From Gemmatimonadota bacterium (lineage in GTDB: Bacteria; Gemmatimonadota; Gemmatimonadetes; Gemmatimonadales; Gemmatimonadaceae): a stretch of 56,146 nucleotides of DNA. The notes under the pieces were generated by a model, which saw only the letters and a list, made by a program, of their open reading frames with translations, did no database searches and was not told where the DNA came from. Position 1 is the stretch's first letter. Every line of letters begins with the position of its first letter. Positions 39,272-48,073 of the stretch are shown piece by piece. The position numbers were made by a program, and so were the translations under genes. The DNA is taken from positions 1 through 56,146 of the forward strand of contig JAJTGR010000066.1 in assembly GCA_021299375.1 (NCBI GenBank). The letters run 5' to 3'.

Positions 39272-40894
39272 TCACGCGCGGGTGGGTGAGCGCCGCGCCT
39301 GCTCCACCTCCCACTCCACGAACGAGCCGTCGAAGTCGCGCAGCCGCGTCCCCTCGAACCACCACACGCGCGTGGCCACCTCGCGCAGGAAGGCGCGGTC
39401 GTGGCTCACGATCAGCACCGTGCCCTCGTACTCCCCGAGTGCATCTTCCAGCACTTCGATGTTCTCGACATCCAGGTGGTTGGTGGGCTCGTCGAGTACC
39501 AGCAGGTTCGCCCCGCTCAGCGTCATGAGTGCCAGCGCCATGCGCGCGCGTTCCCCGCCGCTGAGCGTGCGGATCTCGCGAAACACCTCCTCCTGCGTGA
39601 ACCCGAACGCACCCAGGTGGTTCTGCACCGCGCCGCGGCTCCACAGCGGACGCTGGGCCTGGATGGCGTCGTACATGCTCACATCGAGCGGCAGGTCGCC
39701 GAGGTCCTGCTTGAAGTACGCCGGCGTGATGGAACTGCCGATGCGTGCTTGCCCGCTGGCCGGCTCACGATCGCCCATGATGGTTGCAATGACGCTCGAC
39801 TTGCCTGCGCCGTTGGGGCCCACCAGCGCCACGAAGTCGTTGCGCCGCAGCACCGCCGTGAAGTCGTCTACGAGTACACGCCCCGGCACCTCCACCCGCA
39901 GGTCCTTGATGTCGAGGACCTGGTCGCCGCCGCGCTCGTTGACCTTGAACTCCAGCGACATCGCGGCCGGATCGCCAGGCGGTGGCGCGAGGCGCGGCAA
40001 CCGCTCGAGACGCTTGCGCTTGCCCTTGGCCTGAAACGAGTTCACCCCCGCGATGTTGCGGCGGATGTATTCCTCCTCCTTCTTCACGTACGCGCGCTGC
40101 TTCTCGATCTCGCGGTCGCGCGTGAGGCGCCGCTCGGCACGCTGGGGCACGAACTGGCTGTAGTTGCCCTTGTACCACTCGCTCGACTTGCCCTCGATGT
40201 GCAGGATGTGCGTGCAGATCGCGTCGAGAAAGGCACGGTCGTGCGACACCACCAGCACCGTCTCGCCGGCCTCCTTGAGCCAGTCCTGCAGCCACGCGAT
40301 GGTGTCGAGGTCGAGGTGGTTGGTGGGCTCGTCGAGCATCAGCAGGTCGGCCGGCGCGATGAGCTGGGCCGCCAGCCCCACACGCCCACGCTCCCCGCCG
40401 CTCAGCGTCTGCACCAGCCGTGTCTTCGACTCCTCGGCGTCGAAGCCGAGCCCCTGCAGCACGGCGTCCACCCGGGCGTGGTACTCGTAGCCGCCCATGT
40501 CGGCGAAGCGCTCCTGATCGCGCCCGAAGCGCTCGAGCATCTCGTCGGTCACCGTGTCCCCCAGCTCGCCGAGCTGCATGGCCTGGTCGGCGATGCTCTG
40601 CTCCAGCGCCATCACCTCGCGCCAGGCAGCGGCGCCGGCCTCCCACACCGTGGTGGCCCCCTCGAAGGCGCGGTGCTGGTCGAGCAGGGCATGGCGCATG
40701 CCGGGCTTGCGGGCCACCGCACCCACATTGGGCGGGCGCTCGCCGGTGATGGCGCGAAAAATGGAGGACTTGCCCGCCCCGTTGCGGCCGATGATGCCCC
40801 ACCGTTCCCCCTCACCCACGGTGAAGGTGACGTGCTTGAGCAGCTCGGTGGCGCCGAACGAAATGCCGAGGTTGGAGCAGGAAAGCAGAGTCAC
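39272..40894 (-). CDS. ABC-F family ATP-binding protein
   Basis: A 540-residue soluble protein with two ABC domains and no membrane segments. Walker A motifs are GRNGAGKS and GPNGAGKS, signatures LSGGERGR and LSGGERAR, and Walker B/D-loops LDEPTNHLDLD and LDEPTNHLDVE. The charged linker between the domains (RAERRLTRDREIEKQRAYVKKEEEYIRRN) is the ribosomal P-site tRNA interaction motif region. ABC-F proteins act on the ribosome E-site to relieve stalled or antibiotic-blocked translation; the Uup/YdiF-like organisation is more likely than an antibiotic-resistance type. The GTG at 40894 (MTLLSCSNLGISFG) starts directly at the first domain; the open frame extends upstream without similarity. Confidence 0.92.
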   Translation of the reverse strand: MTLLSCSNLGISFGATELLKHVTFTVGEGERWGIIGRNGAGKSSIFRAITGERPPNVGAVARKPGMRHALLDQHRAFEGATTVWEAGAAAWREVMALEQSIADQAMQLGELGDTVTDEMLERFGRDQERFADMGGYEYHARVDAVLQGLGFDAEESKTRLVQTLSGGERGRVGLAAQLIAPADLLMLDEPTNHLDLDTIAWLQDWLKEAGETVLVVSHDRAFLDAICTHILHIEGKSSEWYKGNYSQFVPQRAERRLTRDREIEKQRAYVKKEEEYIRRNIAGVNSFQAKGKRKRLERLPRLAPPPGDPAAMSLEFKVNERGGDQVLDIKDLRVEVPGRVLVDDFTAVLRRNDFVALVGPNGAGKSSVIATIMGDREPASGQARIGSSITPAYFKQDLGDLPLDVSMYDAIQAQRPLWSRGAVQNHLGAFGFTQEEVFREIRTLSGGERARMALALMTLSGANLLVLDEPTNHLDVENIEVLEDALGEYEGTVLIVSHDRAFLREVATRVWWFEGTRLRDFDGSFVEWEVEQARRSPTRA

Positions 40895-41206
40895 GAGCGC
40901 CGGGCTGAAACGAGGTGGTGAATGGCGGAGGGACGGGCCGCCGGACGTCCCCGAAAGGTAGCGGCGAACGCTTGCCGTGTGCCGTTCCCCACCCGCGTGC
41001 GTGCCATCGTTTGGGGGCGCGTGACGGTACGGCACGGGTCGCTGCTTCGGGGGCGACGCGGCGGGACGGGGGTACCGAGGTGGCACGCCCAGGTGACGGT
41101 ACCGATGGCGACGATGCGCGACTGGTGGCAAACTGATGTCGACCCAACGCCGTTCGACGGCGTCGGAACAGGACATCTGAGCACAACGCCTACGACGAGG
41201 TCGACG
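40895..41206. other. Divergent intergenic region
   Basis: About 310 bases between the ABC-F start and the small exported protein. Frames in both directions read through but show no family. Promoters for both genes should lie here; none is convincing apart from the GAGG ribosome site at 41197-41200 for the rightward gene. Confidence 0.4.
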
Positions 41207-41584
41207 ATGCGCCAGACGGTTCGTTCAGGAATGGTGACCATGGTGGGTGCCGGACTGCTCGCCTGCGGGCCCCCTGCGGGTGCCACGCCCGTGGCTTGCG
41301 AGGCGATCGACGCGGTGGCGTATCAGGCCGCACTCGACGCCGGCGCCGCCAGCGCCCGCGCCACCATCAGCGCGTCGGGGACGGTGGAACTCGTCACGTC
41401 GGGAGCGCAGACGTGCGCCAAGTACCGGGGGTCCCTCAAGGCGTGCAAGCGTTCGACCGAGTTGGTCATCCGGTACACGCTGGCCGATGGCTCCGTGCAG
41501 CACGTGCGGGTGCCGCCAGGCTCCTGGTACCTCAGCAACCCGAATGCACGCCCCACGAGCTGTCAGATGCTGGCGCCAGGCTGA
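41207..41584 (+). CDS. Small exported protein, possibly a lipoprotein
   Basis: A 125-residue protein not recognised as a known family. It starts with a signal-like segment (MRQTVRSGMVTMVGAGLLAC), where LLAC could serve as a lipobox; otherwise cleavage near GATPVAC is possible. The mature part is short, Ala-rich at first, then strand-rich (GTVELVTSGAQTCAKY, STELVIRYTLADGSVQHVRV) and ends with a Cys-containing tail; four cysteines suggest disulfides. Strong third-position GC bias and GAGG 6 bases before the ATG at 41207 support it as a real gene; a longer upstream frame does not. Function unknown. Confidence 0.65.
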   Translation: MRQTVRSGMVTMVGAGLLACGPPAGATPVACEAIDAVAYQAALDAGAASARATISASGTVELVTSGAQTCAKYRGSLKACKRSTELVIRYTLADGSVQHVRVPPGSWYLSNPNARPTSCQMLAPG

Positions 41585-41775
41585 CGGGACCAGGCTGACG
41601 GCGCTCGGAGGACAGCGCCCCGTTGAGCACGCCCCGGTTGAATGGCGGTCGTGCATCACGACCAGGGTGCGCACAACCATCCCGCACGACCATGGTGTGG
41701 CGGCCCCCGCCTGGGCACCCAGCAGCGCCCGACGGGCACGGCGGTGACGACCACCAACCCCTGTACTGCCACTCC

Positions 41776-43383
41776 TCACGGCCGCCGGCTGATCATGTCC
41801 CGTGTCCGCCGCAGCGCGCGCCCCGCTTGCACCCCCGTGGGTGCGCCATCACGCAGGGCAACGGCGCCGTTCACCAGCACATGCACGATGCCGGTGGACA
41901 GCACCGTGGGCTGCTGGAACGTGGCATGGTCCATCACGGTGCTGCTGTCAAACACCACGACATCGGCCAGCACACCTTCGGCAAGGCGCCCGCGGTCGGG
42001 CAAGCCCATGAGCGAGGCCGGCAGCATCGTCATTTTGCGGATGGCGGCCGCCCAGGTCATGACACGCTGCTCGCGCACGTAGCGCCCGAGCACGCGCGGG
42101 AAGGTGCCGAAGTAGCGCGGGTGCGAGACGGTGGCAGGGAGCGCCGCATCGCAGTCGCAGGCAATGGCGATGTCCGGATCGGCCAGCAGCTGCACGAGGT
42201 CCGATTCGGCGCCAAACCCCAGGATCGCGCTCGGCATACGCGACTCCAGCACGTGCGCCACCGCATCGCCCGGCGTGGGCAGCTGCTGGCGTTCCATGAC
42301 CTGCAGCAGCGTGGTGCCGTCGTCGTTCAGCAGAATGCCCGCCGCCCCCGTGAAGCGCGCCGCGATGGCGTCGTTCGCCTCGGCAATGATGCGCTGACGC
42401 AGCGCAGGGTCGCGTAGTCGCTCGCGCATGGCGGTGACACCGCCCTCCTGGGCCCACCCGGGCACGATCAGCGCCGCTAGCATGGTTTGCCCCGAGAGAT
42501 ACGGGTACACATCGGCGGCAACCCAGCGGCCACGCCGCGTTTCGCGGTGCATGGTGTCGAGCATCCGCCGCGCCCCGCCCTGCTCGCGCCCCTGCAGCTT
42601 CATGTGCGTGAAGACCGGTACCATGCCGGTCTCGAACCCGATGGCCATGGTTTCCTGCATGCCTGCCACCGAGCTGTAGCCGGTGGTGGGGAGGATACGA
42701 TCGTGATTGGTGAAGAACGTGTTCCACGGCTTCACCACGGCCAGGATGCGCTGCACCTCGCTCACGGTGGCGTAGTACGCCGGTTTGTAGTCCAGCCCGG
42801 CCGACACGCCAAAGCCGCCACCCTCGAGCCCCGCCACCAGCAGCGCCTGCATGCGCGCCACCTGCTCGTCGCTCGGGCGCACGTCGCGCATGCCCATCAC
42901 GCTGGCCCAGATGCTGTTGAAGGGCACGCTGGCCGCGATGTTGAGCGCAAGGCCGCGACTCGCCGCGGTGGTGAGTTGCTCATCGAGATCCGTGGGACCG
43001 CCGCCATCGGCGTTGAGCAGCACCGTGGTCACACCCTGCGTGAGCAGGTTGACGGCGCTCGAGAGCGCACGCGGGTCGGCATGGCTGTGCACGTTGATGA
43101 AACCCGGCGCAACCATCTTGCCCGAGACATCGAGGTCCACGGTGCCACGCGCGTTGCCGAGCGAGCCCACGCGTACAATGCGGTCACCACGAATACCGAC
43201 GTCGGCGCGGCGCGGCGGGCCGCCGCGGCCATCGAGGAGGGTGCCACCGCGCAGGACGACGTCGTACGTGGGCGTCTGGGCGGTGATCGGTGCGGCCAGC
43301 AGCAGGGGGAGCAGCGTGAGGGTCAGGACGGGGCGACCGGTGGTGCTCGACACCATCCACGGTGTCACGGGACGCAGGCGCAT
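41776..43383 (-). CDS. Secreted D-aminoacylase-type amidohydrolase (copy 1)
   Basis: A 535-residue exported member of the amidohydrolase superfamily, N-acyl-D-amino-acid deacylase group. After a signal-like N-terminus (VLTLTLLPLLLAAPITAQ) comes the small beta domain (YDVVLRGGTLLDGRGG), then the metal-binding HSHADPR, a central TIM barrel with GGGFGVSAGLDYKP and FTHMKLQG, and the closing FPRVLGRYVREQRVMT and LPDRGRLAEGVLADVVVFD. Family members hydrolyse N-acyl-D-amino acids or related D-configured amides such as peptidoglycan-derived compounds. A second member lies at 49637. It is divergent from no gene on its 5' side; a 389-base gap separates it from the L,D-transpeptidase gene, which has the same direction. 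Confidence 0.9.
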   Translation of the reverse strand: MRLRPVTPWMVSSTTGRPVLTLTLLPLLLAAPITAQTPTYDVVLRGGTLLDGRGGPPRRADVGIRGDRIVRVGSLGNARGTVDLDVSGKMVAPGFINVHSHADPRALSSAVNLLTQGVTTVLLNADGGGPTDLDEQLTTAASRGLALNIAASVPFNSIWASVMGMRDVRPSDEQVARMQALLVAGLEGGGFGVSAGLDYKPAYYATVSEVQRILAVVKPWNTFFTNHDRILPTTGYSSVAGMQETMAIGFETGMVPVFTHMKLQGREQGGARRMLDTMHRETRRGRWVAADVYPYLSGQTMLAALIVPGWAQEGGVTAMRERLRDPALRQRIIAEANDAIAARFTGAAGILLNDDGTTLLQVMERQQLPTPGDAVAHVLESRMPSAILGFGAESDLVQLLADPDIAIACDCDAALPATVSHPRYFGTFPRVLGRYVREQRVMTWAAAIRKMTMLPASLMGLPDRGRLAEGVLADVVVFDSSTVMDHATFQQPTVLSTGIVHVLVNGAVALRDGAPTGVQAGRALRRTRDMISRRP

Positions 43384-43772
43384 GTCGGGGCTCGCAGACT
43401 GGAGGGTCGCCGAATCTAGCGCGTGGGGAAACCGGACGGTCGAAGCGCCGCCCGGCCGCCCTCCCCGATGGGTGGCGACGGCGAACGGGGCGTCAGCGTC
43501 TCAGGGAGGTCAGCGCCGCTGGCCCGACCGTGGCCGTGCTTGGCCTTCCCGTATCAGGTTGCGGGCAGCCGGCCATTCCCGCGGGCCAGACTCTCCGCCT
43601 CACGGTCGCCGGGGCCGGGGCTTCGACCGGTTTCTTCGTGAAGCGCGACAGCTGGCACGGTCGCACCGACGCGCTCAGGCGGCAATCGGCGCCGTAGCCC
43701 CGGGGCGGGGTTGCATGATCAACCGCCGTATACACTGGAGCCTCTGCCACGTCGGCACGGGTTCGCGTGGCG
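43384..43772. other. Intergenic region, no supported gene
   Basis: About 390 bases upstream of amidohydrolase copy 1 and downstream of the L,D-transpeptidase-like gene. A rightward frame here ends in an IPAGQTLRLTVAGAG-like stretch that resembles an Ig-type beta strand, but it has no plausible start and runs through the amidohydrolase start on the other strand. The amidohydrolase promoter is expected here. Confidence 0.4.
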
Positions 43773-44441
43773 TTACGCCCCGTACAGGTACAGGTAGCCG
43801 CCGTCGGCCAGCGCTCCGGCCACCAACACCATCTGGTCGCGCGGGACCGCCGGACACCCCCAGCTGCGGCCGAGGCGCCCGGTTCGGGCGATGAATGCCT
43901 CGCTGACGTAGTCGGCGCCGTGGATGATGACTTGGCGTACGCGCGCCTGATCGTTGAGACCGGGGTCGAGCCCCTCGAGCAGCAGCGCCGGGCCGTGCCT
44001 GGGGCTGCGGATGCGCGCCCCCACGCGGTAGAGCCCCAAGCTCGTCTGGTGCGAGTCGTGCGTGTTGCTGAAGCGTTCCGCGAACAGGTCGCCCGAGCCC
44101 GCCCCGTGCGCGACCCAGGTGCGAAGCGCCACCGTCCGACGATGGAGATCGACGATGACCAAGCGCGGCTCGGTGCTGGGGCGCCGCATGTCGGCGATCG
44201 CGAGCGCCGGCGCCTCGACGCCCGTCTGCGCCAGACGTTCGTAGGCCGCGGTGAAGGCATCTCGAGCGAGCACGCCCTCGAGGGCGAGCTCGTCATACAA
44301 CTGGTCGGCGGGCGACGCACTCCGGGCCGTGTGTGCCGTTCGCTCGGAGCTGGCCCCGAGGTCCGGCGCCGAAATGGCCACGGACGCCGCGAACAGCACA
44401 CCACCAAGGAGCGATCGCCGGGCGAAACCGCATGGACGCAT
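43773..44441 (-). CDS. Murein L,D-transpeptidase catalytic domain-like exported protein
   Basis: A 222-residue exported protein. Its N-terminus has twin arginines and a hydrophobic stretch (ARRSLLGGVLFAASVAISAP). The catalytic part resembles the L,D-transpeptidase (YkuD-like) family: VIVDLHRRTVALRTWVAHG, FSNTHDSHQTSLGLYRVG, then HGADYVSEAFIAR and the active-site SWGCPAVP with the nucleophilic Cys. Such proteins crosslink peptidoglycan or attach proteins to it in the periplasm. The ATG at 44441 defines the signal peptide; upstream in-frame starts add 18 unconserved residues. It lies on the same strand as amidohydrolase copy 1. Confidence 0.85.
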   Translation of the reverse strand: MRPCGFARRSLLGGVLFAASVAISAPDLGASSERTAHTARSASPADQLYDELALEGVLARDAFTAAYERLAQTGVEAPALAIADMRRPSTEPRLVIVDLHRRTVALRTWVAHGAGSGDLFAERFSNTHDSHQTSLGLYRVGARIRSPRHGPALLLEGLDPGLNDQARVRQVIIHGADYVSEAFIARTGRLGRSWGCPAVPRDQMVLVAGALADGGYLYLYGA

Positions 44442-44985
44442 GCGCAAAGGGCTGGGGGAAACGTGGTCGGCATTCGCCTCCGCTCCGGACACCACGTGTC
44501 CCGTACCCGAACCGCCGCTCTCGGTTCCGACCCACCAGCGGGGGATGGCCCACCCCTCCCCGCTGGGGCCGCGACGTGGCCGCAGGGCCTGCCGGCGTGC
44601 CGTGATGCGCCGTACGCCAAACGCACGCGCGGGCAGGCGTCACAGTCAACAGCACGGGCGCCAGAGGCGACCGGCAACGCGTGCGGCGCGACCGCTCACC
44701 AGTCGGGAGTAACCGGTTTGCGCATGCTACAGCGGTGAAGTGCCCCGCGTCGCCCAAAGTGCTGCTGTTGCGACCGTGCGACACGCCGCGTGGCAGGCAG
44801 ACGTTCGCGACGCCACGCGGCAGATCCGTCGACCAGTCCCGACGGGATGAGTCGTTTCCAATCCGGGACGTGTCGGGCCGCTGGTCGGCGCTGGCGCGAT
44901 GCGGAAAGTGGAGTGAAGATTGCAGCACGGGCACGGTACTTCGCTGCGACTCCCCCGTTCACTCTCAAGCGCAACAGGCGAACAC
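44442..44985. other. Divergent intergenic region, no supported gene
   Basis: About 540 bases between the L,D-transpeptidase-like gene and the PEP-CTERM gene. Frames are Arg/Ala/Pro-rich and unrecognised. It contains a sigma-54-like element at 44909-44924 reading toward the PEP-CTERM gene. No RNA gene is seen. Confidence 0.45.
44909..44924 (+). promoter_or_regulatory. Sigma-54-like -24/-12 element upstream of the PEP-CTERM gene
   Basis: The sequence TGGAGTGAAGATTGCA matches the core of the RpoN consensus: GG and GC separated by exactly 10 bases, with TGG and TTGCA conserved at the ends. The central CAC of the -24 box is not conserved. Transcription would start about 50 bases before the ATG at 44986. 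PEP-CTERM genes in several bacteria are under RpoN/PrsR control, which fits; in a GC-rich genome chance matches are common. Confidence 0.3.
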
Positions 44986-45696
44986 ATGCTCCGTTCCATT
45001 CTTCGTGCCGGTACCGCGGTCGTCCTCGCCGCGGGCGCTGCCCAGGCTCAGGTAGGGCCGATCGGTGCCACGGCGTTCCTTTCCGAGTCGGGCACGATTC
45101 GCTTCCGTGCATTCAATAGGCCCACCGAAACGGCCAGCCAGACGCGCCGCGTCATCGGGCCATCCAGTGGCACGTGCAATGTCGGCGCCCTCTTCAACAC
45201 CTGCGGCGCGCAGGGGGCAGTCTACGGTGGCGGGATCCACCTCGGAACAACCGGGAGCTCGAACTTCATCATCGGGCTCAGCGACCTCGCCGTGACGGAA
45301 ACCAACGGGACGAACACCCAGTCGCTCGCTGGCGGCACCGTCACTCCGTTCAACTCGATCCGCCTGATCCAGACGTCCGACGTCGCCGGCACCTTCTCGA
45401 TGCAGAACCTCGCCATCTGCCAGATCGGTGGGATGTCGTGCAACACCCTCGGCACGTTTGCACTCGACGCGAATGCCACCGTGATCGACCAGCTGTTCGC
45501 CGGTCCAACCACACTCGAGGCCTTCGAGCTCCGCGGTACGTTCAGCTGGCAGACTCTCGACGAGACCAGCGGCGATCGTCCCTCTGTCGAGTTCCGCTTC
45601 GGATCGACCGCCGTTCCCGAGCCGGGCACCTTCGCGCTCGTGGCCAGCGGTGTGGCTGGCCTCGTGGGCGTTGCGCGCCGCCGTCGTCGCGCCTGA
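44986..45696 (+). CDS. PEP-CTERM sorting domain protein
   Basis: A 236-residue exported protein. It has a signal peptide (MLRSILRAGTAVVLAAGAAQAQ), a Ser/Thr/Gly/Asn-rich body with four cysteines, and a canonical PEP-CTERM tail: VPEPGTFALVASGVAGLVGVARRRRRA, read as the PEP motif, a hydrophobic helix and an Arg cluster. Exosortase recognises this tail, and such proteins are exported to the envelope or extracellular matrix in exopolysaccharide producers. No exosortase or EPS genes are in the window, so they must lie elsewhere. The ATG at 44986 defines the signal peptide. A strong hairpin terminator follows at 45720. Confidence 0.9.
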   Translation: MLRSILRAGTAVVLAAGAAQAQVGPIGATAFLSESGTIRFRAFNRPTETASQTRRVIGPSSGTCNVGALFNTCGAQGAVYGGGIHLGTTGSSNFIIGLSDLAVTETNGTNTQSLAGGTVTPFNSIRLIQTSDVAGTFSMQNLAICQIGGMSCNTLGTFALDANATVIDQLFAGPTTLEAFELRGTFSWQTLDETSGDRPSVEFRFGSTAVPEPGTFALVASGVAGLVGVARRRRRA

Positions 45697-45719
45697 GCAC
45701 CATCCTCGGGGCGTACGCC

Positions 45720-45750
45720 GGGCCGGCTCTTCTCGTCAGAGCCGGCCCTT
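45720..45750 (+). terminator. Hairpin terminator after the PEP-CTERM gene
   Basis: GGGCCGGCTCT and AGAGCCGGCCC form an 11-bp perfect stem with a 7-base loop, 24 bases after the stop codon, followed by TTCGTGTCT. It looks like a rho-independent terminator with a weak T-tract. Confidence 0.75.
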
Positions 45751-45825
45751 CGTGTCTGCGTCGGCGGCGGACGCGCTCCACCGGCGTCCCATCGCGAGTG
45801 CTGCGGCGCGACGCCTGCGTCGTCG

Positions 45826-47187
45826 CTACGCGCCTACGAGGTTCTTCCGCGGGTCGATGATGCGCAGGACGCCGTCGATGCCGGGCTGGTTGAACCCCTT
45901 GAAGCCGGCGTTGCGCTCGAGGTTCTCGAGGTGCGAACCGATCGCCCCGTTCAGCCGGAAGTCCTCCGCCTGCTCAGCGGTAACGAGCCCCGCGCGCTCC
46001 AGCGCGTCCACCCGGGCGGGGTCCACGGCCCACCACTCGCCTTCCGTGAGCGCCTGATACAGGTGCGGGAAATCGGAGAACGGCGGCATGAACGCCACGC
46101 CGGCCTGCTCGAGCCCCGCCTGCATGCGGACGTGGTCGTACATGCACTCGAGGTGGTTGATGCCGGCTTCGAACATCGACTCGCCGTGGAGAGCACACCA
46201 GAGCCCCGCGCGACGCAGGAACGGCAGGGGGGCGAGGCGCAGATGCGCGAAGTCGATGTCGAGTTCCTGCGGGGCGAGGTCGATATCGGCGAAGATCACG
46301 CTCCCAAGCGCGGGCTGCTCGAGAATCTGCGACCCCCACCCGGCCGCGTGACCGGCGTAGAACAGTTCACGGCACTCGAAGCCCAGCGTTTCGAGCACAC
46401 CCACGCACCGGTGGAACCACTCGCGCGAACTGTCGTACGTGTGATGGTCCTGATTGGCCCAACCGATCCCGTGCGCATCCTGCCGTGCCTTCTGCACGCG
46501 CCCGGGGCGGCAGCGCGTCTCCCAGTACTCGCGCTCCGCGCGCAGCCACAGCCAGCAGGCCCACGAGGCGCCGAGTCCGCCCACCGCCGCACGCACCAGC
46601 GCATCGGTGTGATCGTAGCCGCGCCCCACATCATCGAACGCTCGGCGACGGGCGCGAAAGGCCTGCAGCGCCAGTCGTGACTCACGCAGCGTTGCCGTCG
46701 ACACCGCCTCCGGTGCAAAGGCGGTCGAGCCGCGGCGCTCCACGGCCCAGCACTCCACGCCGTTGGCCGCCCAGGCCAGCGCACGGCGAAACGGCGCGTG
46801 CAGCGCCCCGTCCACGGGCACGTCGAGACACTGCGCCGCGAGAAACTCGTGCAGATACTCGACCTTGAACCCGAGTCCCGGACGCGATGCTCCCGTGAGC
46901 ACCGCGGGGAACAGCCCGGTGGGGTTGCGCAGGACGCCGGCGTGCGCCGGGTCGGCTTCCCACCCGCTCGCATGGAAGGCATCGGCCTCGGCGCGATCGG
47001 CAACCGCAATGAAGTCGAGGATGTCCAGCAGACGCACCCCGATGTCCTCGAGCAGGCGGGTCGCGAAGGCGGCGCAGCCCGGAACCCGGGCCAGCCGGTC
47101 GTCGAGGGCGCGTCGGACGACCGCGGCGGCTTCGGGCTGTACGGTCCACGTCCGGTCGGCGTGGGCTGGGCGGGCGGTGGCGGTCAT
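45826..47187 (-). CDS. Unidentified 453-residue protein
   Basis: I do not recognise this family. The protein is soluble-looking: no signal peptide, no membrane segments. Segments that could bind metal include NQDHHTYDSSREWFHR, SQILEQPALGSVIFADIDL and GINHLECMYDHVRM, which have His/Glu spacing reminiscent of vicinal-oxygen-chelate (VOC) enzymes; that is a guess from the pattern only. It is transcribed divergently from a TetR regulator that overlaps a D-lactate-type dehydrogenase gene, so it probably acts on the same substrate or its oxidised 2-oxo acid. The ATG at 47187 was chosen (MTATARPAHAD); upstream frame adds 17 unconserved residues. Confidence 0.7.
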   Translation of the reverse strand: MTATARPAHADRTWTVQPEAAAVVRRALDDRLARVPGCAAFATRLLEDIGVRLLDILDFIAVADRAEADAFHASGWEADPAHAGVLRNPTGLFPAVLTGASRPGLGFKVEYLHEFLAAQCLDVPVDGALHAPFRRALAWAANGVECWAVERRGSTAFAPEAVSTATLRESRLALQAFRARRRAFDDVGRGYDHTDALVRAAVGGLGASWACWLWLRAEREYWETRCRPGRVQKARQDAHGIGWANQDHHTYDSSREWFHRCVGVLETLGFECRELFYAGHAAGWGSQILEQPALGSVIFADIDLAPQELDIDFAHLRLAPLPFLRRAGLWCALHGESMFEAGINHLECMYDHVRMQAGLEQAGVAFMPPFSDFPHLYQALTEGEWWAVDPARVDALERAGLVTAEQAEDFRLNGAIGSHLENLERNAGFKGFNQPGIDGVLRIIDPRKNLVGA

Positions 47188-47413
47188 GGGAATTCCGGCG
47201 GGCCGCCGCGAGCCGCCTGTCGGCCACGGCGTCGGCAACGTGAGTGCGCATCGTCCCCTCGCGGCGGGCGCGCGCGACGGGGTCCGTCAGAGTGTCGGCG
47301 ATCGCATCGACGCGCGGCGCCCTCCGCGGGGCGTTTCGTCGGGGCGATTGCGGCCCGGCGGGGCCGCGCATTACCATAACAATCGTCATGAAAACCTGCA
47401 ACCTGCCCCGTCC

Positions 47414-48073
47414 GTGAGCCGCCCACGCGGCGACCATGCGGAGCGGCGCGCCGTCATCGCGCGCGCGGCGACGGCCGTGATCGCCGAGCGCGGACTGGAG
47501 ACACTGACCCTCCGCGACCTCGCCGCCGCCCTCGGCGCGACCACCGGGGTGCTCACGCACTATTTCCCGTCCAAGGACGCGCTCGTCGCCCACACCAAGG
47601 AGCTCGTGTTCGACGCGTGCTACGCCCGGGCGCGCCTCGCCGCCGAGGGCGCCTCCGGACGGGACCGGCTCCATGCGGTCGTGGCGGAGCTGCTCCCGGT
47701 CGACGACGAACGACGCACGACCTGGCGCGTGCTCGTGGCCTTCCAGGGCAGCGCCGTCGGCTCGGCGGAACTTCGCCGTGCGCACGGGCGCCGCATGCGT
47801 CGATGGTTCGCCCTGTTCGAGGACCTGGTCACGCCCCTCGTGCCGGCCGCAGGCGGCGGGCGTGTTTCCCCGCGCCCGGCCCCCGGGGACGACGGCAACG
47901 CAGCGGCCCTCGGCATGGCGGTCGCGCTGCTCGTGGAGGGCATGGCCATCCACTTCGCCATGCTGGAGCGGCCCCTGTCGGCCGCGCGGCAGGTGGCCTT
48001 CGCCCGCGCGCAGGTGGATCGGCTCGTGCCGGGCGCACGCCGGAGCAGCCGGCGCCGCACGGTCGCGCGATGA
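47414..48073 (+). CDS. TetR/AcrR family transcriptional regulator
   Basis: A 219-residue TetR regulator. The N-terminal HTH is clear: IARAATAVIAERGLETLT, then LRDLAAALGATTGVLTHYFPSKDALVAH. The C-terminal ligand domain is unassigned. The GTG at 47414 gives MSRPRGDHAERRAV, the usual short N-terminus; ATG alternatives are not in frame. The stop overlaps the ATG of the FAD-linked dehydrogenase by ATGA. The divergent 226-base region toward the unidentified gene contains an AT-rich stretch (47369-47390, ATTACCATAACAATCGTCAT) that stands out from the GC-rich surroundings and is a likely promoter/operator. It probably represses both directions. Confidence 0.88.
   Translation: MSRPRGDHAERRAVIARAATAVIAERGLETLTLRDLAAALGATTGVLTHYFPSKDALVAHTKELVFDACYARARLAAEGASGRDRLHAVVAELLPVDDERRTTWRVLVAFQGSAVGSAELRRAHGRRMRRWFALFEDLVTPLVPAAGGGRVSPRPAPGDDGNAAALGMAVALLVEGMAIHFAMLERPLSAARQVAFARAQVDRLVPGARRSSRRRTVAR

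Noticed and set aside
43362-43697. A rightward frame ending in an Ig-like stretch (IPAGQTLRLTVAGAG)
   Set aside because: It has no ribosome site, begins inside the opposite-strand amidohydrolase gene, and its first half is low-complexity Arg/Ala; the beta-like stretch alone is not enough.
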